Assembly (NCBI RefSeq): GCF_001591445.1 | Contig: NZ_BCUX01000017.1 | Coordinates: 58,492-122,491 of the forward strand | Direction of reading: 5' to 3' | Origin: Neobacillus drentensis NBRC 102427 | GTDB lineage: Bacteria > Bacillota > Bacilli > Bacillales > Cytobacillaceae | Length of the DNA stretch: 64,000 bases | Part shown: positions 53,611 to 61,630 of the stretch, piece after piece | Position numbering within the stretch: position 1 is the first letter of the stretch | Layout of the letters: each line of letters opens with the position of its first letter | Notes under the pieces: model-generated | Database searches by the model: none | The model's input: the letters and a program-made list of their open reading frames with translations, nothing else | What the model was told of the DNA's origin: nothing | Position numbers and translations under genes: made by a program

Positions 53611-53625
53611 TTGTAAACGTTTTCT
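53611..53625 (-). promoter_or_regulatory. cre site (CcpA) upstream of tctC
   Basis: TTGTAAACGTTTTCT matches the consensus WTGNAANCGNWNNCW at every defined position. It lies 13 bases before the tctC start, a position that suits repression. CcpA would shut off citrate uptake in sugar-rich medium, as known for citM in B. subtilis. Confidence 0.8.
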
Positions 53626-53739
53626 TAATTTTACAAAAATTCCGAGGATTTAATAGATTATTCATTTAAACAGCATTAAAAACTTAACTACCATTTTGTT
53701 CATAATGTTCATGGCGGTAAATAGTGTCTACATAACGTA

Positions 53740-53784
53740 AAAAACTCCTGCATCATAACGTAACGTTGCGATGCAGGAGTTTTT
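53740..53784. terminator. Bidirectional terminator
   Basis: AAAAACTCCTGCATC and GATGCAGGAGTTTTT are perfect 15-bp arms around a 15-base loop. Confidence 0.85.
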
Positions 53785-53789
53785 GGTTT

Positions 53790-54707
53790 TCAAATATTGA
53801 AGACTTTCTTTATATAATCACCCATCTCATTGATAGCTTTTTTCGCCTCAGGTAATCTAGGACCACTAATCTGCCAAACATGCCACATTCCATCCCAAAC
53901 TTTTAAGGAAACCTTCACACCTGTCTTACGTGCTTGGCGGGCGAGCAATTCCGCGTCGCTTTGCAATATTTCATGATTCCCTGCCTGAATATATATAGGC
54001 GGTAAGCCAGTCAGATCGGCAAAGACAGGGGAAATGAGCGGATGATCGAGGGGGTTCTCCTTCCCCGCATACATCCGTGCTGCATCTTTTACGCCAGGTA
54101 GTGTTAAATACGGATCCACTTCACTGTTCTTCCGGTAGCTTTCCCCGCTGCTTGTTAAGTCGACCCAAGGTGAGAGACAAACAATCGCACGAGGGAGCGG
54201 TTCATTTTGATCTCTTAAAACCAACGTGGCAGCCACGCTTAACCCTCCTCCTGCAGAATCACCGACAAAAATAATATTAGAAGGTTGATAACCTTGACGC
54301 AAGAGCCAACGATACACATTGACAGCGTCGTCAATGGCAGTTGGAAATGGATGTTCCGGCGCCAGACGGTATTCTGGAAAAAGGACTTTTACTCTAGCCG
54401 CTTTTCCAATGCTTGCTGCCAGTGGTCTGTGCGTATTAGCTGAACAAAATGCATAACCTCCCCCGTGTAAATATAGGATTACCTTGTCCTCCACTAAGTT
54501 TTCGGAAGAAAGCCACTCAGCGTATAAGCCTTCAATCTGAAGCTTCTCCACCTTGCAGTTTTTCGGGAGTTTTCCTAATTTTCTTGCCACCGTGTCGAGC
54601 ATCTGCCGCTGTTCATCCATCGCCCGATTAGAAATACCCTTCCTCAGCGCTCTTTTTACCGATAGTTTAATTCCATTTTCGAAGAAATAACTTCGAATAC
54701 TTGGCAT
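53790..54707 (-). CDS. Alpha/beta hydrolase, HSL-type esterase
   Basis: A 305-residue esterase of the hormone-sensitive-lipase group. The oxyanion motif is LHGGGYAFCS (near residue 83), the nucleophile motif is GDSAGGGL, the acidic motif lies near DPYLTLPG, and the catalytic His is in GMWHVWQISGP. It probably hydrolyses short-chain esters in the cytoplasm. The ATG at 54707 is chosen for GGAGGTGTGG. Confidence 0.93.
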   Translation of the reverse strand: MPSIRSYFFENGIKLSVKRALRKGISNRAMDEQRQMLDTVARKLGKLPKNCKVEKLQIEGLYAEWLSSENLVEDKVILYLHGGGYAFCSANTHRPLAASIGKAARVKVLFPEYRLAPEHPFPTAIDDAVNVYRWLLRQGYQPSNIIFVGDSAGGGLSVAATLVLRDQNEPLPRAIVCLSPWVDLTSSGESYRKNSEVDPYLTLPGVKDAARMYAGKENPLDHPLISPVFADLTGLPPIYIQAGNHEILQSDAELLARQARKTGVKVSLKVWDGMWHVWQISGPRLPEAKKAINEMGDYIKKVFNI

Positions 54708-54877
54708 CTCCACACCTCCATTATCCAAAATTTTCTAATATCATTATACTAGAAAAACCTTTTGATAAATCTATGCTTTTAAAAAATTTTGTAAATATTC
54801 TGTAACAAATCTCCCATTTCCTCCTGCCTGTAGTACAATTATAGTAACTGGCAGATATTTTCGGAGGTATTCATTTT

Positions 54878-56203
54878 ATGAATCGATTGACCGACCATTT
54901 AATTATCATTTCCTTTGATTGCCTTTCAGCCTTAGATATTCCCATCTTAAAAGAACTTCCCCACTTTCAGACCCTATTAAAAAACGGAGCTTATGTAGAA
55001 AGTGTTGAATCTATATATCCTTCGGTCACCTATCCATGTCATGCCACGATCGTGACAGGTAATTATCCAAACCGACATGGAGTAATTAATAATACTCTTC
55101 TGCAGCCAGGCATGGCATCTCCCGATTGGAATTGGTACAGAGATCGTATTCGTTGTACGACTTTATATGACGAAGTAAAAAAAGCAAATATGACGACAGC
55201 CGCCCTATTATGGCCAGTTACAGCAAAAGCAAAGATTGACTATAATATGCCCGAAATTTTTGCAAACCGCCCTTGGCATAATCAGATTCTTGTTTCGCTG
55301 CTGAGTGGCAGTCCCCGCTTTCAGTGGGAGCTAAATAAACGCTACGGTCATATTCGGAAAGGCCTTAACCAGCCGTCATTAGATGATTTCGTCTTGGAAT
55401 CAACTGTTGACACGATTAAGTCAAAGAAACCGAATTTATTGATGGTCCACTTTACCGATTTAGATACACAGCGCCATTATCATGGCTTTTCATCTGAAGA
55501 AGCAATCGCAGCCATTCATCGCCACAACCTGCGACTCGGGAGAATTCTTGAAGCGTTAAAGGAAAGCGGAATCTACGAAAACTCCACGATAGTGGCCTTA
55601 GGAGATCATAGTGCGTTAGATGAAAATAAAGCAGTCAACCTTAATGTTCTTTTCCATGAGCAAAATCTAATCACCTCTAATGGAAAAGGGACAATAATTA
55701 ATTGGAAGGCTTATTGTAAAAGTTGTGATGGCTCTGCATATATTTACATTAAAGATCCACACGACTTAGCAACATATGAAAAAGTAAAACGATTACTAGA
55801 ATCTTTATGTAATGATCCTAAAAATGGAATTGAAAGCGTTATTATTGGCGAACAGGCTGCTGAAAGAGGAGCCGATGGAACATGTGCCTTTATGGTCGAG
55901 GCCCAAAAAGGATTTTACTTTTTAGAAGACTTTGAGGGGGAATTTATCAAAACCATCACAAAGGAGGACGTAATCACTGATCATAAATACACGTTAGCTT
56001 GTCATGGCTATTCACCCGAGAAAGAAAATTATGGGACTATTTTTATCGCAGCAGGAAAAGGGATAAAATCTATCACCCTGCCTTCTATCCGCCTCATTGA
56101 TGAAGGTCCAACCTTTGCTAGGCTTCTAGGAGTTAATTTAGGCCAGACAGATGGAAGGGCTATTGAAGAAATCTTGGAAATTAAAAAGGGGGAAAATCTA
56201 TGA
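54878..56203 (+). CDS. Nucleotide pyrophosphatase/phosphodiesterase-like protein
   Basis: A 441-residue alkaline-phosphatase-superfamily enzyme of the nucleotide pyrophosphatase/phosphodiesterase type. The nucleophile region is YPSVTYPCHATIVTGNYPNRHG (Thr in SVTYP), with metal motifs FTDLDTQRHYHG, GDHSALDE and ACHGYSPE. It hydrolyses phosphodiesters. It overlaps the next transporter gene by four bases (ATGA), so the two are coupled. It has no signal peptide, which suggests a cytoplasmic role. Confidence 0.87.
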   Translation: MNRLTDHLIIISFDCLSALDIPILKELPHFQTLLKNGAYVESVESIYPSVTYPCHATIVTGNYPNRHGVINNTLLQPGMASPDWNWYRDRIRCTTLYDEVKKANMTTAALLWPVTAKAKIDYNMPEIFANRPWHNQILVSLLSGSPRFQWELNKRYGHIRKGLNQPSLDDFVLESTVDTIKSKKPNLLMVHFTDLDTQRHYHGFSSEEAIAAIHRHNLRLGRILEALKESGIYENSTIVALGDHSALDENKAVNLNVLFHEQNLITSNGKGTIINWKAYCKSCDGSAYIYIKDPHDLATYEKVKRLLESLCNDPKNGIESVIIGEQAAERGADGTCAFMVEAQKGFYFLEDFEGEFIKTITKEDVITDHKYTLACHGYSPEKENYGTIFIAAGKGIKSITLPSIRLIDEGPTFARLLGVNLGQTDGRAIEEILEIKKGENL

Positions 56204-57474
56204 GTCGGATGTCAAAGGAAGAAAAAGGCTGGGTGTTCTATGATTGGGCTAACTCTGCTTATTCAATCCTAATCACAACAGCCATCTTCCCTTTGTATTT
56301 TAAGGCGGCGGCGAGTCAAGCAGGACTTGAAGGCTCCACTTCGACTGCTTATTGGGGATATGCTAATTCGTTTGCCACCCTGCTTATTTCCCTTTGTGCC
56401 CCAATATTAGGAAGTATCGGGGATTTCAAAGGATTTAAGAAACGGTTTTTCACTTTTTTCTTTGCATTAGGGATTATCTTTACCTTACTGCTTGCGGTTG
56501 TCCCTACAAATCAATGGCTATTATTATTAATTTGTTACATGATTACCGTTATCGGTTTTGGGGGAACCAATATTTTTTACGATGCCTTTCTTGTCGACGT
56601 AACAACGGAAGATAAGATGAATCAGATTTCTTCACGAGGCTATGCAATGGGTTACATCGGAAGCACCATCCCGTTCATCATCAGTATTGCCCTAATAATA
56701 TTATCGCAGCAAAACATTCTCCCCTTCTCCGTTACAGTCGCAAGTAAGGCTGCATTTGCGATTACCGCCTTATGGTGGGGCTTATTCACGATACCGATGC
56801 TGAAAAATGTCAAGCAGGTTTATTATAAGGATCCGGTACCAAATCCTATTTCCAATGGCTTTAAACAGCTGTTTGAAACATTTAAGAAAATTAAATTGTA
56901 TCGTCCCTTGTTTCTATTTTTAATTGCTTATTTCTTTTACATTGACGGAGTGAATACGATTATTACCATGTCGACAGCCTACGGGTCTGACTTAGGAATT
57001 ACTTCTAATAACCTGCTGATTATCTTGTTTGCGACACAGGTTGTTGCCGCACCCTTTGCGATTTTATATGGGAAGCTAGCTGATAAATTTAAAGGCAAAA
57101 CCATGCTGCTGGTGGGAATTTTTGTGTATATAGTCATTTGTACGTATGCGTATTTCTTAAAAACTACCTTAGATTTTTGGATTTTAGCGATGCTTGTGGC
57201 ATCCTCACAAGGTGGTATCCAGGCGTTAAGCCGCTCCTACTTTGCCAAACTTGTTCCAAAGGAACATGCTAATGAGTTCTTTGGCTTCTATAGTATTTTT
57301 TATAAATTTGCAGCGATATTAGGACCTTTCCTGGTTGGTTTTACCGCACAGATGACAGGCAATACCAACAGCGGAGTGTTCAGCTTAATTGTCCTATTCA
57401 TCATTGGCGGCATCATCCTCCTTCGTGTACCTGAAACAAACAATCTCTCAAAATCAAATTCTATCACTTTATAA
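56200..57474 (+). CDS. UMF1-type MFS transporter
   Basis: A 424-residue transporter with twelve predicted helices and the Atg22/UMF1 family signature GWVFYDWANSAYSILITTAI, and DAFLVDVTTEDKMNQISSRG in the first half. UMF1 proteins are related to vacuolar amino acid exporters; their bacterial role is mostly unknown. It is coupled to the phosphodiesterase gene, so it may export or import a product of that enzyme. Confidence 0.88.
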   Translation: MSRMSKEEKGWVFYDWANSAYSILITTAIFPLYFKAAASQAGLEGSTSTAYWGYANSFATLLISLCAPILGSIGDFKGFKKRFFTFFFALGIIFTLLLAVVPTNQWLLLLICYMITVIGFGGTNIFYDAFLVDVTTEDKMNQISSRGYAMGYIGSTIPFIISIALIILSQQNILPFSVTVASKAAFAITALWWGLFTIPMLKNVKQVYYKDPVPNPISNGFKQLFETFKKIKLYRPLFLFLIAYFFYIDGVNTIITMSTAYGSDLGITSNNLLIILFATQVVAAPFAILYGKLADKFKGKTMLLVGIFVYIVICTYAYFLKTTLDFWILAMLVASSQGGIQALSRSYFAKLVPKEHANEFFGFYSIFYKFAAILGPFLVGFTAQMTGNTNSGVFSLIVLFIIGGIILLRVPETNNLSKSNSITL

Positions 57475-57511
57475 AAAAAACTAGACCTCATGCTGAGGTC
57501 TAGTTTTTTTG
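57474..57511 (+). terminator. Terminator of the phosphodiesterase-UMF1 operon
   Basis: CTAGACCTCA and TGAGGTCTAG are perfect 10-bp arms with a 3-base loop, then seven T. Confidence 0.9.
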
Positions 57512-57544
57512 AGCGCGGATGCTAAAAGTTGGGCACTTTTGTTG

Positions 57545-57670
57545 ATTCGCTGATTGAACCTGGAAATTCGCTGATAGAACTTGTAAATTCGCTGATAGAA
57601 CCTAGAAATTCGCCGATAGAACTTGTAAATTCGCTGATAGAACTTAGAAATTCGCCAATAGAACCCCTCA
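57545..57670. repeat. 21-bp tandem repeat array (six units)
   Basis: Six units of the form ATTCGCYGATAGAAC plus six variable bases, starting at 57545, 57566, 57587, 57608, 57629 and 57650, exactly 21 bp apart. Two inverted half-copies (GGGCGAATTTT at 57674, GAGCGAATAC at 57716) follow. The array also reads as protein repeats because 21 is a multiple of three, but the frame shows no ribosome site and is not called. A related three-unit array occurs at 36281. Confidence 0.85.
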
Positions 57671-57760
57671 ATGGGCGAATTTTTGAATTTTATAAGCTAA
57701 TCCCGCGCTTCAATGAGCGAATACAAATCTACGAACCTACAATTCTAAAAAAAAAAGCGT

Positions 57761-58018
57761 TTATTTTTTACTTTTAATTAAATGTACGATTCCCCCGCCA
57801 ATAATGGAACCGGCTGCAGCTGCACCAAAAATCATTACATAAATGCGCTCAGCTAAATCCGCCATTCCTTCGCCCGGGAAAATAAATACCTTTATAACTG
57901 TAATAATTGCTGCAAAAAAAAAGATAATAGCCGGACTCCAGATGATCCAGCTGGCGTCAATTTTTATTAAAATAAATGGTAAGACCAGTCCTATAAGAAA
58001 TATCACCAAGAAAAACAT
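57761..58018 (-). CDS. Small membrane protein, three helices
   Basis: An 85-residue protein with three hydrophobic segments (about 3-20, 27-45 and 60-80) and the Ala/Gly-rich run FGAAAAGSIIGGG in the last. The ATG at 58018 follows GGTGGGTGG. A GTG two codons earlier is also possible. The family is not recognised. Confidence 0.6.
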   Translation of the reverse strand: MFFLVIFLIGLVLPFILIKIDASWIIWSPAIIFFFAAIITVIKVFIFPGEGMADLAERIYVMIFGAAAAGSIIGGGIVHLIKSKK

Positions 58019-58097
58019 ATCCACCCACCTTTCCTTGTAGATAGTATATTCTTAAATGGATTGACCGTTCTATCAAAGATTTATTCTCCACAAAAAT

Positions 58098-58137
58098 AAA
58101 GCTGGGAAGCTACTCAGGTAGTGAGCTTTCCAGCTTT
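58098..58137 (-). terminator. Terminator of csoR
   Basis: AAAGCTGGGAAGCT and AGCTTTCCAGCTTT form an imperfect stem; read leftward, TTATTTTTG follows. Confidence 0.7.
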
Positions 58138-58177
58138 GAGATTAGTAATTAATATCCTAGTAACATCAATAATCGGA

Positions 58178-58525
58178 TTACTTTTTCATTAATTTTTGAA
58201 TAGTTACCAGTACCTCGTCTAAAACTTCAAAATCACCTTCCTGAATTCTTTCGACAACACAGCTCTTCATATGACCTTCAAGCAGTATTTTGGCGACGCT
58301 ATTTAAGGCGGATTGAGTGGCAGAAATCTGGTTAATTACATCATCACAATAGGTATCTTTTTCAATTAAGCCTTTTATGCCGCGAATTTGTCCTTCTATT
58401 CGATTTAGTCTTGTGACAAGATTATTTTTTACTTTATCCGGATGATGGCTCTTGCGATCACTGCCTTCATGTGAGCAGCAGTTATCATCAAAAAGTTCCT
58501 GTTCATTCCCAACTTCATTTGACAT
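58178..58525 (-). CDS. csoR: CsoR-family copper-sensing repressor
   Basis: A 115-residue all-helical repressor. The copper ligands are Cys60 (TYCDDV), His85 and Cys89 (LLEGHMKSC), the CsoR C-H-C set. RLNRIEGQIRGIKGLIE is the DNA-binding signature. The N-terminal tail is unusually rich in Cys, His and Asp (DDNCCSHEG and KSHHPDK), perhaps a second metal site. No copA or copZ lies beside it, so its targets are elsewhere. The start follows AAGGAGGC. Confidence 0.9.
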   Translation of the reverse strand: MSNEVGNEQELFDDNCCSHEGSDRKSHHPDKVKNNLVTRLNRIEGQIRGIKGLIEKDTYCDDVINQISATQSALNSVAKILLEGHMKSCVVERIQEGDFEVLDEVLVTIQKLMKK

Positions 58526-58757
58526 ACGTCCGTCCGCCTCCTTTTTGGGATAATTATAACATAACTTGGGAAAATGTCCGGCTGTAATGTAGATTCCTCA
58601 CCTTTCCTTCGCTTCATACATATGTATAAGAAATCATTTATTTTCGCATCTAAAGGAATTTTAATATTTTTTAACTTTTCTGATTATTTATTCTGGCTTT
58701 ATTTACTTTTCTTCATATATAATATTTACAAAACTATTTTGAAGGGTGTTGGTTAAT
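58526..58757. other. Region upstream of csoR and of a small paralogous gene
   Basis: AT-rich. The csoR promoter must be here, and a TATATAAT-like box lies before the next small gene. No CsoR operator of the usual GC-rich type was found by eye. Confidence 0.4.
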
Positions 58758-58919
58758 TTGGCAAACAATGCTGAAGCGAAAAAAATCTCTGTTAATTCGA
58801 CCATTTCTTTAAAAGGAATTGTAAAAGCCATTTTCAACGATACCGTTCATGTGCAAATAGGCGGGAAAATTATTACGCTCCCGGCATCAGAGCTCCTGCT
58901 TGAAAAACCAGTCCAATAA
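58758..58919 (+). CDS. Small paralogous protein, unknown (copy 1)
   Basis: A 53-residue protein starting at TTG after GAAGGGTG. Its core ISLKGIVKAIFNDTVHVQIG and GGKIITLPASELL is shared almost residue for residue with the protein at 61285-61449, about 2.4 kb away. The fold could be a small beta-barrel. A perfect hairpin terminator follows. No family is recognised. Confidence 0.7.
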   Translation: MANNAEAKKISVNSTISLKGIVKAIFNDTVHVQIGGKIITLPASELLLEKPVQ

Positions 58920-58970
58920 TTTAGTCATTTCTTGCTTATGATATTGCAACATTATATTTTTCCCAAAGAA

Positions 58971-58999
58971 GCCCTTCATTTCGAAATGAAGGGCTTTTT
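58971..58999. terminator. Perfect palindromic terminator
   Basis: GCCCTTCATTT and AAATGAAGGGC with only two bases of loop, then five T. It serves the small gene and the convergent CBS gene. Confidence 0.85.
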
Positions 59000-59019
59000 A
59001 TTATTTTTATATAAAAAAA

Positions 59020-59496
59020 TCAGTTCAATTCATTAATAATTGTTTCTTGAATTCTGCGAATGACATCTCCCCTGCTAATTACACCAACTACATGATTGGA
59101 CTTATCAACAACAGGAAGTTTTTTAAAATGATGCTTCGACAATAGCGAAACAACTTTTTTCATTTCATCCTGAGGATAGACCGTTAAGATTCCGTGGGTT
59201 TTTGCAATCCTAATTACTTCCCTGTCAGCCAATTCACTTAGACGATCCTCCAATCCTTCCTCTGCAACATATGTGATTAAAGAGAAATAATCATGAATCC
59301 GACGATCTACTGGGCTGATCGCCCGCAAAATGTCTCCATCGGTTACAATTCCACGAAGGACACCATTCTCATCGATAATCGGTAGCCCACCAATTTTCTC
59401 CCTAACAAACATGGTCATTACCTCTTTAATCGAAGTACTTGGACTAGCTGAAATAACTTCCTTCACCATAAAATCCTTTACTTGATCATTTATCAT
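59020..59496 (-). CDS. CBS-domain pair protein
   Basis: A 158-residue protein made of two CBS domains: DFMVKEVISASPSTSI with GGLPIIDENGVLRGIVTDGDILRA, and later HHFKKLPVVDKSNHVVGVISRGDVIRR. CBS pairs bind adenosine nucleotides or c-di-AMP and act as energy or signal sensors. It stands alone, and a 22-bp near-palindrome lies upstream. Confidence 0.88.
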   Translation of the reverse strand: MINDQVKDFMVKEVISASPSTSIKEVMTMFVREKIGGLPIIDENGVLRGIVTDGDILRAISPVDRRIHDYFSLITYVAEEGLEDRLSELADREVIRIAKTHGILTVYPQDEMKKVVSLLSKHHFKKLPVVDKSNHVVGVISRGDVIRRIQETIINELN

Positions 59497-59526
59497 ATCG
59501 ACACCGCTTTCTTTAGGTAATAAACG

Positions 59527-59548
59527 TTAACAGGTATATACCAGTTAA
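59527..59548. promoter_or_regulatory. 22-bp near-palindrome upstream of the CBS gene
   Basis: TTAACAGGTATATACCAGTTAA: the centre GGTATATACC is perfect, and the outer TTAAC/GTTAA arms match. It lies about 30 bases before the CBS gene and could be an operator. Confidence 0.5.
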
Positions 59549-59566
59549 AATATGCCACTTAAATTT

Positions 59567-60307
59567 TTACTTTTTAGGGCGGAGTGGTTCTAAGAATGGA
59601 ATATGAATGTTATCTTTTTCTATAGTCAATACCATGTGCTCTCCGTCCTCTTCTTGATTTGCATGCTTAATATCTATTATGTCTTTGTGAAGCCTTTCCA
59701 TTTTCCGATCAAGTTCTGCTGCCATTGTGGCAGCTTCTTTTAATTCATCTATCATATGTCCGGGAATTTCCTGGTTATATTTATAATAGATTTTGTGTTC
59801 TAAGCTTGCCCAGAAATCCATCGCAATTGTCCGAATTTGTACCTCTACATTCGTTGTTTCCACTCGGTCAGACATGAAGATCGGAATTTCTAAAATTAAA
59901 TGAAGACTTTGGTAACCATTGGGCTTCGGATTTTTTATATAATCCTTATAATCAACCACTCGTATGTCTTTTTGATTATCGAGCATCTTACTCAATTTAT
60001 ATATATCTGAAATAAAGGAACATGTAATCCTAATACCCGCAATATCTCTGATTTTTTCTTTAATGACTGGTAATGAAAAGTCATAGCCTTTCCGATAGAC
60101 TTTCTTTAAGATACTTTCTGGTGATTTCAACCGTGATTTTACATGTTCTATTGGATTATAATCATGAATATAATTAAACTCTTCTTTAAGAATGTTAATT
60201 TTAGTGTTCATTTCGTCTAACGCAAACTTATAAGCCATCATAAACCTCGTCAGTTCAACCTTAAGAGCTTTAAGTTCTTTCATGTCAATACTATGTTCAA
60301 AGTTCAC
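59567..60307 (-). CDS. relP: Small (p)ppGpp synthetase RelP/YwaC
   Basis: A 246-residue small alarmone synthetase. The synthetase core contains DIAGIRITCSFISDIYKL, PKPNGYQSLHLILE and EVQIRTIAMDFWASLEHKIYY, which give a match to B. subtilis YwaC (RelP). It makes (p)ppGpp from ATP and GTP or GDP without a hydrolase domain. The GTG start follows AGAGAGGAAG. It lies 14 bases behind the TetR gene, so they are one operon. Confidence 0.93.
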   Translation of the reverse strand: MNFEHSIDMKELKALKVELTRFMMAYKFALDEMNTKINILKEEFNYIHDYNPIEHVKSRLKSPESILKKVYRKGYDFSLPVIKEKIRDIAGIRITCSFISDIYKLSKMLDNQKDIRVVDYKDYIKNPKPNGYQSLHLILEIPIFMSDRVETTNVEVQIRTIAMDFWASLEHKIYYKYNQEIPGHMIDELKEAATMAAELDRKMERLHKDIIDIKHANQEEDGEHMVLTIEKDNIHIPFLEPLRPKK

Positions 60308-60321
60308 CAGTTACTTCCTCT

Positions 60322-60987
60322 CTAGCTGTTATTTCGATTATTCGTTTCATCCGCATGTTGCAATTGCTGCAGGACATTTGGTGGAAAAACCATCCGGCAA
60401 ATTACTTTCGAAATTTCTTGAAAATCCGCTCTTTTGCCAGTTTGTCTCTCTTTCTCATGACCATTTTCCACGATGACTAAAATTGCCCACGAGACAGTTT
60501 CTAAATCTAGATCCTCCCAGGTCAATCCTTTTTCCTCCGCTTGTTTTAGCCCTAATAAAATTCTCGAATGAATTTTCCTTCGTGCCTCACCCAAAAATTC
60601 AGCAACACTAGGATCTTTCAGCACTAGCTCAGGCAGCACACGCTGTATCCCTAACTCATTAAGGCGTTTATTATGGGCTTCTAAAAGCGATGATAATAAT
60701 GAGACAGGATCACAAGAAACCCAGGTCGGTTCAGGCGGCAATAGCTTGTCTAATTTATCCTCTAATAATGACATTAAAAGTTGACGTTTATCTGAAAAAT
60801 ATCGATAAAAGGTACCAGTAGCAACCCCTGCATGGGCAGCAATTTCCTTAGCTGTCGTTTGCTCATACCCCTTGGAAATAAACAAAGTCTGTCCACTTTC
60901 AAGTAATGCATTTCTTTTTTGCTGCGCCCGTTCCTGTTTTGGAAGAAAGGGAAATTCACCAATCATTAAGTCATCATGGTCTGGCAT
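60322..60987 (-). CDS. TetR/AcrR-family regulator
   Basis: A 221-residue repressor. The HTH is TTAKEIAAHAGVATGTFYRYFSDKRQLL (residues 44-71 region), given by its ends. The ligand domain is unassigned. Two palindromic sites of the form TGAAC-N4-GTTCA lie upstream, one over its own promoter. It is in one operon with relP, so its ligand may control alarmone synthesis. Confidence 0.92.
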   Translation of the reverse strand: MPDHDDLMIGEFPFLPKQERAQQKRNALLESGQTLFISKGYEQTTAKEIAAHAGVATGTFYRYFSDKRQLLMSLLEDKLDKLLPPEPTWVSCDPVSLLSSLLEAHNKRLNELGIQRVLPELVLKDPSVAEFLGEARRKIHSRILLGLKQAEEKGLTWEDLDLETVSWAILVIVENGHEKERQTGKRADFQEISKVICRMVFPPNVLQQLQHADETNNRNNS

Positions 60988-61026
60988 TTTATCACCTCAA
61001 ATATATCATACCACTATTTTAAAATT

Positions 61027-61092
61027 TGAACCACAGTTCATGTTTTTTGTTGACAGACCACTTCAATAATGAGATACTTGAACTACGGTTCA
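61027..61092. promoter_or_regulatory. Paired TetR operators around a divergent promoter
   Basis: TGAACCACAGTTCA (61027-61040) and TGAACTACGGTTCA (61079-61092) share the arms TGAAC and GTTCA with a 4-bp centre. Between them is TTGACA (61050-61055), 17 bp before GATACT (61073-61078), a + strand promoter. The first site overlaps the expected - strand promoter of the regulator. Both promoters would be repressed together. Confidence 0.75.
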
Positions 61093-61138
61093 TGTTAGCT
61101 CTCTATTATTGTTTAACACCCCTTTGCAAAATAGATGG

Positions 61139-61161
61139 ATCGGAACATGACCGATTTTTTT
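61139..61161 (+). terminator. Terminator with loop shared with 18.28 kb
   Basis: ATCGG-AACATGA-CCGAT followed by seven T. It lies about 60 bases after the operator-flanked + strand promoter. The 17-nt core is the reverse complement of that at 18277-18293. Confidence 0.65.
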
Positions 61162-61284
61162 ATAAAAATTCCTTTGCTTTTGCAGGAGATTATCATATCT
61201 TTTTCGAATAACTTAATGTATCTTTATTGATTTTACTGTTCAAAGCTTATACTCTTCTATCAATTTTCGAAAGGCGTTGATCAT

Positions 61285-61449
61285 GTGGCAAACCAATCTG
61301 AATCAAAAAAAGTCTCTGTCAATTCAACCATCTCCTTAAAGGGAATTGTGAAAGCCATTTTCAACGACACGATTCATGTTCAAATTGGCGGCAAGATTAT
61401 TACATTGCCCATTTCAGACTTCGCGCTTGATAAACCTGTCCAGTCATAA
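61285..61449 (+). CDS. Small paralogous protein, unknown (copy 2)
   Basis: A 54-residue protein starting at GTG after AAAGGCG. It repeats the sequence pattern of the protein at 58758-58919 (KISVNSTISLKG versus KVSVNSTISLKG, then IVKAIFNDT and HVQIGGKIITLP). A terminator follows. No family is recognised. Confidence 0.7.
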   Translation: MANQSESKKVSVNSTISLKGIVKAIFNDTIHVQIGGKIITLPISDFALDKPVQS

Positions 61450-61471
61450 GCAAGCCTTAGAAATGCCAATT

Positions 61472-61502
61472 AAGCCCATCACGGTTGTGATGGGCTTTAT
61501 TT
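61472..61502 (+). terminator. Terminator of the second small paralogue
   Basis: AAGCCCATCAC and GTGATGGGCTT with a 4-base loop, then ATTTTT. Confidence 0.85.
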
Positions 61503-61630
61503 TTGTAAAATGAGGAGCATCCTTCTATGAATTTCATAATATACAAAGATATCCTTTAGCTGCATAGAGTTCTGTCCTAATCATGATCGTTGTCCATGAA
61601 GAGTTTAATATGAGTAGGTTGTGAAAAACG

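Noticed and set aside
57545..57670. Possible CRISPR array
   Set aside because: Units are 21 bp and directly adjacent, with no spacers of unique sequence, and no cas genes are nearby.
57529..57777. 82-codon frame made of 7-residue repeats (NSLIELV type)
   Set aside because: The frame exists only because the DNA repeat period is 21 bp; it has no ribosome site, continues into unrelated sequence and lies in a terminator-bounded intergenic gap.
61027..61092. Operators as part of an efflux pump regulon
   Set aside because: No transporter gene lies next to them; the only genes in reach are tetR-relP and the small paralogue.
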